64,000 nucleotides of DNA from Turbatrix aceti. Its lineage: Eukaryota; Nematoda; Chromadorea; Rhabditida; Panagrolaimidae. The notes under the pieces were generated by a model that worked only from the letters and a program-made list of their open reading frames with translations, was not told where the DNA came from and searched no databases. This document shows, piece after piece, positions 58,605-64,000 of the stretch; position 1 is the first letter of the stretch, and each line of letters starts with the position of its first letter. A program made the translations under genes and the position numbers. The stretch is taken from assembly GCA_963969345.1 (NCBI GenBank), contig OZ017769.1, forward strand, positions 868,001-932,000, written 5' to 3'.

Positions 58605-58815
58605 TTTTATTATATTGTTGCATCCTGAGACAGGCCGTAGTGCAACACGACTTGTTGTATTCTGAGACAGGCCGTAGTGCAACAGGTCTTGTTGTATTCT
58701 GAGACAGGCCGTAGTGCAACAGGCCTTGTTGCATTCCGAGACAGGCCGTAGTGCAACAAGGGAGGGAAAGACGCTATCTCGCTTGTTGCATTCTGAGACA
58801 GGCCGTAGTGCAACA
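58605..58815 (-). repeat. Array of five TGTTGCA hairpin units, left arm
   Basis: Five units of the form TGTTG(C/T)AT(T/C)C(T/C)GAGACAGG, CCGTAGTGCAACA. Each unit has 7-base ends that pair (TGTTGCA/TGCAACA). A 25-base spacer (AGGGAGGGAAAGACGCTATC plus TCGCT) separates units four and five. Confidence 0.75.
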
Positions 58816-58907
58816 CGAATGACAGCAGCGGGGATCGAACCCAAGGCTGCAGCGGCGCACAAAAAGGGAACGCTCTACGCGCTGAGCCACAAAGACGGTT
58901 AAAAAAT
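58816..58907 (-). other. tRNA-like module, left arm
   Basis: Minus strand reads TGGCTCAGCGCGTAGAGCG (D-arm and A box) and, 40 bases on, GGGTTCGATCCCC (T-arm and B box). D-stem GCTC/GAGC pairs. Acceptor stem not clear, so tRNA-derived, not an intact tRNA. Confidence 0.6.
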
Positions 58908-58983
58908 TAAACTAAAAAACTCATATTCAGAATAGGGAAGAACCCTTCGCTCTTGAGTGTTTCAGTTAGGGTTTTCGAATGTA

Positions 58984-59064
58984 TTTGTGGCTCAGCGCGT
59001 AGAGCGCGTTCACTTTTTTGTGCGCCGCCGCAGCCTTGGGTTCGATCCCCGCTGCTGTCATTCG
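58984..59064 (+). other. tRNA-like module, right arm
   Basis: Plus-strand copy of the same module: TGGCTCAGCGCGTAGAGCG and GGGTTCGATCCCC at 59038. It contains an RNA polymerase III A box and B box, like the head of a tRNA-derived SINE. Confidence 0.6.
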
Positions 59065-59305
59065 TGTTGCACTACGGCCTGTCTCAGAATGCAACAAGAC
59101 CTGTTGCACTACGGCCTGTCTCAGAATGCAACAAGCGAGATAGCGTCTTTCCCTCCCTTGTTGCACTACGGCCTGTCTCGGAATGCAACAAGGCCTGTTG
59201 CACTACGGCCTGTCTCAGAATACAACAAGAGGCTGGTTGCACTACGGCCTGTCTCAGAATACAACAAGATGCTGGTTGCACTACGGCCTGTCTCAGAATG
59301 CAACA
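59065..59305 (+). repeat. Array of six TGTTGCA hairpin units, right arm
   Basis: Six units of TGTTGCACTACGGCCTGTCT, C(A/G)GAAT(G/A)CAACA, with the 25-base spacer after unit two. Mirror image of the left arm except for one extra unit next to the tRNA-like module. Confidence 0.75.
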
Positions 59306-59634
59306 TACGACCAAAAATTTGTAATTATCGTTCTGAACTATTGTGAAAGAGTAAAAAACACGGTGAATTGAATAAAAAGCGTATCGTGCCTTGAAATCCG
59401 CATGTTTTAAGCAATTTTAGCAGATTTCGGAAAAATCGCTTCTGCGCTGGATTTTTCAGTGTGTGTATTCAAAAAATGCAGAAAAACACAAAAAAAGCGT
59501 ATCGGCCAACTTCAATACGCTTTTTTGTTAAAAAAACGCAAAAATTCGAAAACTGTGGCGTCACTATTGAGGTTTCAAAAAATGACAAAAAAAAAGGCTG
59601 GTAGAAAAAATTTTTATAGTCCGCGTCCTATATC

Positions 59635-60531
59635 AAATATTCGTTAACACTTTATTGACACAAAATGAAAACAAAAAAGTTTACAAGGATTTTTTTTGTG
59701 TGTTATAGGCATATTATTGCAATGATGATATTGTAGTGTATGTAGTTATTGCGGAAAGATTTGCGTCGATTGCAAGTGTATATAGGGATTACAGCATTTT
59801 CAAAAACAAAAAAAACAAGGGGTCTTCTTCAGGGGTCTGTGACGCGGACAACCTTCGCAAGCCGCCGCGCGATGACCGTAGGGTTGAAAGACACGAGGTA
59901 ACACGCTGCGCCCTGCCTCCTCGAAGAAGCAGGCGGGCAGCGTGTTATAAAGGTCGATTGCATCGGATCAGCGTTGAAAGACATGCGTGGATCGGAGGGA
60001 TGTAGTGTTGTAGTGTAGGCAGTGTACTCGAGGGGAGACAACGACAACAGACAATAGAAAGAAATTGGTAGTAATAAATTTTGTGGTTTATGCAAGGCAG
60101 TATTGGGGGTTGGGTACAAGTGATGGCATGAATTGGGGGTAATGTCAAAGCACTGGGATAGAAAAATAAATTCAAATTACACACACTAAAAAAATTGAAC
60201 ACATGGGCTAGAAAAATAGCAGTTTGGCAAATGGTCACCCTGATTGTGGTTGATGTTGGTCCTTTTTTGGGGATAAATAATACAAAAAACTTTCTTACGG
60301 TAAAGACAACAGAAAAAAATAATCATATTGTCATAAATAAAAAAAAATAACTGTTGTGTATGGGAGTTATGGTATGGTTGTAGCGAAGGATATCTTACGG
60401 AGTTATCATGGTCTCAAGAAGAAATATTTGAATTACGACACGAAAAAAATAGACCGATTATCCGATCGCTTGGACGACGTGCGACGAGGGTAGGATTGCA
60501 AAAAATAAAAAAAGTGTTGGTCTTGACGGGA
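59635..60531. other. DB-module gene 3' flank
   Basis: Non-coding 0.9 kb. Contains a strong hairpin (59899-59947) in a GC-richer island at 59820-59970; the rest is A/T-rich 3' flank. Confidence 0.4.
59899..59947. ncRNA. Strong hairpin, possible structured RNA
   Basis: TAACACGCTGC (59899-59909) pairs perfectly with GCAGCGTGTTA (59937-59947); CCTGC/GCAGG extends the stem inside a one-base bulge. About 17 pairs over 49 bases. Short for a pre-miRNA; could be a regulatory RNA hairpin or repeat relic. Confidence 0.35.
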
Positions 60532-61747
60532 TCAATTGATAGTGCGAAGCCCGGCACGGGAACAATACATGATGACATTCCAGTTGGATAGGCAGACAAG
60601 GTCGTTGCTCTCGATGGTACCGAGAACCTGACCGCTACGAGCGATGTTGCACATGCGTAGACAGCGATTGCCGACGCCCAAATCGGAGCCTGAGAGGCCG
60701 AGATCCGAGCAGCAGGGTCGATTGTCGCGGTTCTGGTTGGCACAGTAGAGAACCGATGCGAGATAGCGAAGTTCACAGCCATCGGATTGGACGGCGGCAA
60801 TCAGAGTCTCAGCAGCGACGTGTTCTCGGTGCTCGTAGGTGCAAAGTGCGTGGCACGATGATGGGACCTGGAATATAACAAAAATAAAAAGAGATTTTTT
60901 AAAGTCCCTTCGAAGGTCCCGTTGAAGACATCGAACGTCCCGTTGAAGACATCGAACGTCCCGTTTAAGAAAAAAAACTTACATGAAGTCTGCAGCACGT
61001 CAGAAAGAGGTCGTCGACCGCCTTGCGTGCGAGGCAAGGCGAGTACGGCGGCTTCGACTGTGCAGTGCCGCATTCTGGTGACAAATCGGCATCCGTAACC
61101 TCCGTTACCGGATAGGCGGGATGCAGAAGGTCGTAGTCACCACCAGATCTCACGATGCCACTCCTTCCTCCTCCGGTAGGCAGTGGTGAAGGCTGCTCGA
61201 TGAAGCCCTCCGCCGCCGCCAGTCCATTGTCACTACCGTAGTCCTCAAACTCGCGTAGCCTTGAGCCAGACGATGGCTTCGGTGCGATACCTGATACCAC
61301 GCCTCTGGCCTGGGCACGACGGCTATCGGGTTTCGGCAGGACGGAGATGGACGGCGAAGGAGGTGTCGTCGAAGGCAGCACGTGTTGAGGAGAAGGCGGC
61401 GATGAAGTCACTTTTGCAGGATGAATCTTGTCAAACTTTTCCAACTTGTGTGGACATTTGTCAGTCACGTATTGTAGACAGCCGGGCAGGCACTTGTCAA
61501 GGACCCGACCAGTACAACAGAGTAATTTGGGAATCTCGTCACACGGCGGCAAGCTATCGGCTCGGCAGGGTAAAACTATGAAAAAGGTCGTCAATAAGAC
61601 AACAGTCAACAATTTGAACCTGAAAATATGAAATTTATAAAATTATGAATACTCTTCGAAGGTCCCGTTGAAGCCTTCGTAGATCCCGTTGAAGACGTCG
61701 AAGGTCCCGTTGATGATAAAGATAAATAAACTTACAGGGTGATCATT
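60532..61747 (-). CDS. DB-module secreted protein, 327 aa
   Basis: Exons 61747-61737 (ATGATCACCCT), 61619-60983 and 60867-60532; length 984 bases, in frame. The start gives MITLFKLLTVVLLTTFFIVL then PCRADS, a clear signal peptide; without that 11-base exon no ATG precedes the hydrophobic stretch. The N-terminal part has eight Cys within 55 residues (CDEIPKLLCC...CLPGCLQYVTDKC), followed by a Pro/Ser linker and a C-terminal DB module: PSSCHALCTYEHREHVAAET, CELRYLASVLYCANQNRDNR, PCCSDLGL, CLRMCN and VCLSNWNVIMYC, with the family's regular Cys spacing. DB modules occur mainly in nematode secreted or matrix proteins; function unknown. Its ATG overlaps the stop codon of another frame (see 61744-62550). 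Two introns carry the 21-base minisatellite. Confidence 0.82.
60903..60966 (-). repeat. TTCAACGGGACGTTCGATGTC minisatellite, DB intron 2
   Basis: Three tandem 21-base units; sense (minus) strand reads AACGGGACGTTCGATGTCTTC twice and then AACGGGACCTTCGAAGG. Starts a few bases after the donor. Confidence 0.65.
61653..61716 (-). repeat. TTCAACGGGACCTTCGACGTC minisatellite, DB intron 1
   Basis: Three units in sense orientation: AACGGGACCTTCGACGTCTT, CAACGGGATCTACGAAGGCT and TCAACGGGACCTTCGAAG. Same family as in intron 2. Confidence 0.65.
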
Positions 61748-62550
61748 TCTTGAAAAGACCGTAGTCGCCTGACGAACAACTACAGTTGTTAAAGACGCCT
61801 CCGAAGCCGAAGTTCTGAAAAAAAACGCGGTCAAACTATTTTTTATTTGTCAGACATCAACATCAGGGGGGCCTAGTATGATGTGTGATGGTGGTGGTGG
61901 GAGCGGACGGCGTGCAAAGATAACGCGTTGCGCGCGTTATGATACCGATCTCGAACTGTCTCGTCGGGTTATAGTCTCACACTTTGTCAGGCGGGGCAAG
62001 ACATAACAACCAGAACGTTCATCACCCAGCCCCCTAGAGTGCATGTACGCGATGCATTTATTTTTTTTTTTGCACGATGAAACCCGGCAAAAAAAATTTA
62101 TCTTCATCTTTAGTCGAGATCATCGAAAAAAATTTAAGCAATAGTAAGAGGGCAGAAAAGGGACGCGTGCGTTGCGTGCGTGCTCAATCTCGCGCGATAA
62201 CGATACCCAGGCGAGGTGAGGTGCGCGACACCTGTCACGACCAGGTAGAAAATTAAAATTTTGGAAAAACTCATTACCCTCTGACAAAAATACTTACGTT
62301 ATTGCTTGATCCACTGTTTGACGGACCACCAAAAAGCCCGGATGATCCGCTGGACGAAGAACCCTGGTCGAAGATGCCCGATCCAATGCCACCGACGCCC
62401 CGTGTCGACCATGATCCAGTGCCGTGCGAGCTGCTGATGGCGAGGCCAGAGATGCCGCCTCCTCCAATGGCATAGGTGCCGCCGGCAGACGTTGACTGGA
62501 GGTCGGAGAGGGCAAGGCCTGTGCGAGGGGATTGCGGTTCGGGAAGCATG
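61744..62550 (-). CDS. Gly/Ser-rich protein or exon overlapping the DB-module start
   Basis: Exons about 62550-62298 and 61814-61744 join phase 0 (GGA TCA AGC AAT AAC | AAC TTC GGC). From MLPEPQSPRTGLALSDLQ the product is low-complexity Gly/Ser (GIFDQGSSSSGSSGLFGGPS) and ends CSCSSGDYGLFKK-stop. Frame is open upstream of the Met (62602 and beyond), so an earlier exon is possible. The segment PPTPSITMLPEPQSPRTG resembles PPSPSISVLPKPDSRRAQ in the DB-module protein, so the two may derive from one ancestral gene. The stop TGA (61746-61744) overlaps the DB gene's ATG (61747-61745) in the same exon. Confidence 0.5.
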
Positions 62551-64000
62551 GTGATACTTGGGGTTGGAGGGTGTGGGGGTTGTGAAGACAAGTAAGTGGC
62601 AAGTGAGACTACTGGACCTTGGCGCTTTTGTACACCTCGGGTAGGCGGGAACTTGGAATTTTTTTAAAGGGGAGGGGTGTTTTGAGGCCTTGGTAGGTAG
62701 GGTAGGTAGGTAGGTTGCCTGACGAAGGTTGTGGGAGAAACCTTTTGATCAGCTGAAAAACAGATTTTTTGAATACCTTTTCATCATCGTTTCGCGAACA
62801 TCCACGGATTACCTGGATTCCAAGAAAAATGAAAACACGACAACAAAATATTTACACACCCAGGGGGAAGAAGATAGGTGAAGGGCACCTGGGTATAGGG
62901 AAAGGGGGGGGGTGTCTCGACTCGTGTCATTAGGGGTTGTTGTTTGCCCCAACGTGAACCAGAACCATGTCTCTCTTCTTCCTTCCTGTCCGTGGCTGTG
63001 GCTGACCGCGGTGACCTAGTGAATGGAAGAAAATCCCCAAAAACTCTCCTTATCCAGTATCGTGTAGTACATACGTCGTCGCCCGCAGCCAGCAGGCAGG
63101 TCCGACCGACCGGCCGGTGGCAGGCACACAGGGTCACCTCTAATTTATTTTCCATGATTTTCAACAAAAAGTATTTATATTTTTCGAAAGACGTTTTGGG
63201 GGCATCTGAGAATACATAAAAGACAGAGGAGAGCGAGATCCTATTCATCCAGGCGGAATGTAGGCTACAGAATGGAAGATGACAAGATTTGTGCCACACA
63301 GGGACAATTTTGATTTAAAACGAATAATTTTTTGGTAAAAATTATTTTTTATTTACCATTTTTTGCCTTTTTAGGTTGTAAAAAAACAAAAACAGTTCTA
63401 ATTTTGGTTTAATTTTTTTTGCTCGAAACATAAACAGCAAATATTTTTTCATAATTAAAACAAAAAATTTGAGCTCCGCCCATTTTTCATTATTTATCCT
63501 ATTTAAACACAGGTTTCCACTTGATCTGAAAACCTAAGCCAGGATACCGGATATCGGGCATGGCATGTAAGCCGATTAAGCCAGGAGCCAAATGAACATG
63601 CCCGGAGGCATGAATCTTCTCTCCAGCTGACCACACCACCCGCGACCCCAAGAGACACGAGACGTCTGAAAGAAAAGGCGGCCGGAGACTTTATACTACT
63701 CTTGCCCTTGATCGTCGTCCGTGAGGGATGGGAGGGAGGAGGTACACCAGGTGTGTACAAAAGGAAGAGGAGGAGGTCTCTTTTCCTTGCAGGGGCCTTC
63801 CCCTCTTCCCTCTGATCTCTCTTCCCTTCCTCCCTCGCTCTCGAATCAAACAAATGAAAAGTGCCCTTGAACTTGTTGGAAATTTTGTGTGAAATCCTCG
63901 CTCGCGGGGTCTCTCTTCCTTTTCTCTCTTCTTCCTTCTCTTTTTTCGCGCACCACGGCAAGCAGGACAGACGAAATCGGCCTCGCTTCCTTCCTTCCTC
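62551..64000. other. Right-hand 1.45 kb without a credible gene
   Basis: Contains a GGTAGGTAGGTAGG microsatellite at 62695-62715, an A/T-rich block (63300-63490) and purine/pyrimidine-rich low-complexity sequence to the end. Frames open on the minus strand (62784-63299, 63503-63961) have no recognised domain. Upstream exons of the 62550 frame could lie here. Confidence 0.35.

Larger units (their letters stand above)
58296..59634. mobile_element. Palindromic non-autonomous element with 38-bp terminal inverted repeats
   Basis: Positions 58296-58333 and 59597-59634 are inverted copies with 37 of 38 bases matching; each end begins GATATAGGACGCGGACTATA. Inside, two long inverted arms (58605-58907 and 58984-59305) face each other around a 76-base spacer. 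Each arm has a tRNA-like module next to the spacer and an array of TGTTGCA...TGCAACA hairpin units outward. No transposase frame is present, so the element would be non-autonomous (MITE or foldback type). AAA flanks both ends and TATA begins each TIR, so a short target duplication is possible but not clear. Confidence 0.75.

Noticed and set aside
58816..59064. Intact tRNA genes
   Set aside because: D-arm and T-arm are tRNA-like, but the acceptor stem does not pair convincingly and copies sit in a repeat; called tRNA-derived only.
58457..59346. Several 60-135 codon frames with repeated TTACLR or LHYGLS words
   Set aside because: They are translations of the TGTTGCA hairpin array, open because the unit contains few stops; not a protein family.
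62784..63299. 171-codon minus frame
   Set aside because: No domain, mixed low-complexity content; possible upstream exon of the DB locus could not be established.
63503..63961. 152-codon minus frame at the right edge
   Set aside because: Purine-rich simple sequence (Lys/Glu/Arg runs), no recognised motif.

Overview
This is nuclear DNA from a small, compact animal genome, most likely a nematode. Genes are split by short introns (about 45-100 bases) that nearly always end in a T-rich run plus CAG or TAG, and many donors read GTGAGTTTTT. Gene content agrees: a LIN-28 with cold-shock plus paired CCHC domains, a TIS11-type CCCH protein, a DB-module secreted protein (a domain I know mainly from nematodes), two short Gly/Cys-rich secreted peptides like nematode cuticle or ground-like proteins, and a cytoplasmic dynein-2 heavy chain. 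Arginase is present, which Caenorhabditis elegans is generally said to lack, so a lineage outside Caenorhabditis is likely. The species cannot be named from this window. Gene models below were built by hand from open frames, splice-site consensus and frame-preserving junctions.

Layout. 1-2.6 kb (- strand): a two-finger C2H2 protein and a small unknown protein upstream of it. 3.9-5.8 kb (+): a LysM transmembrane protein of LYSMD3 type. 6.3-7.1 kb: a chimeric pseudogene made of an antisense scrap of the PWWP gene and a decayed C-terminal piece of coatomer alpha. 7.5-8.8 kb (-): a coiled-coil protein. 10.1-12.0 kb (-): a PWWP-domain protein. 12.5-13.65 kb (+): arginase. 16.4-17.9 kb (-): mitochondrial carrier SLC25A42. 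20.6-21.6 kb (-): tandem CCCH zinc-finger protein. 22.1-22.9 and 23.3-23.9 kb (-): two unrecognised proteins. 24.2-25.1 kb (+): NUDT21 (CFIm25). 25.6-26.3 kb (+): ribosomal protein L37A. 26.5-27.4 kb (+): a membrane protein with four DPNYQTLA repeats. 28.45-29.66 kb (-): LIN-28. 30.7-31.85 kb (-): a U2AF35-like splicing factor. 32.4-48.3 kb (-): the complete 18-exon dynein-2 heavy chain. 49.2-51.3 kb (+): an SLC6 transporter. 52-53.4 kb (+): two secreted Gly/Cys-rich peptides. 54.6-55.6 kb (-): a small EMI-like membrane protein. 58.3-59.6 kb: a palindromic repeat element with terminal inverted repeats and tRNA-like modules. 60.5-62.6 kb (-): a DB-module secreted protein and an overlapping Gly/Ser-rich reading frame.

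Functional themes. The genes do not form one pathway. RNA-level regulators are frequent (LIN-28, CCCH protein, CFIm25, U2AF35-like), next to housekeeping (RPL37A, SLC25A42, PWWP protein), ciliary transport (dynein-2), transport (SLC6) and secreted or cuticle-type proteins. No bacterial genes, CRISPR array, rRNA or convincing intact tRNA gene was found.

The most unusual parts are non-coding: the 58.3-59.6 kb nested palindrome, a 21-base minisatellite scattered through introns and gene flanks, palindromic repeats concentrated in dynein-2 introns, a hairpin present twice with a compensatory change, the chimeric pseudogene, and a stop/start overlap in the DB-module locus.
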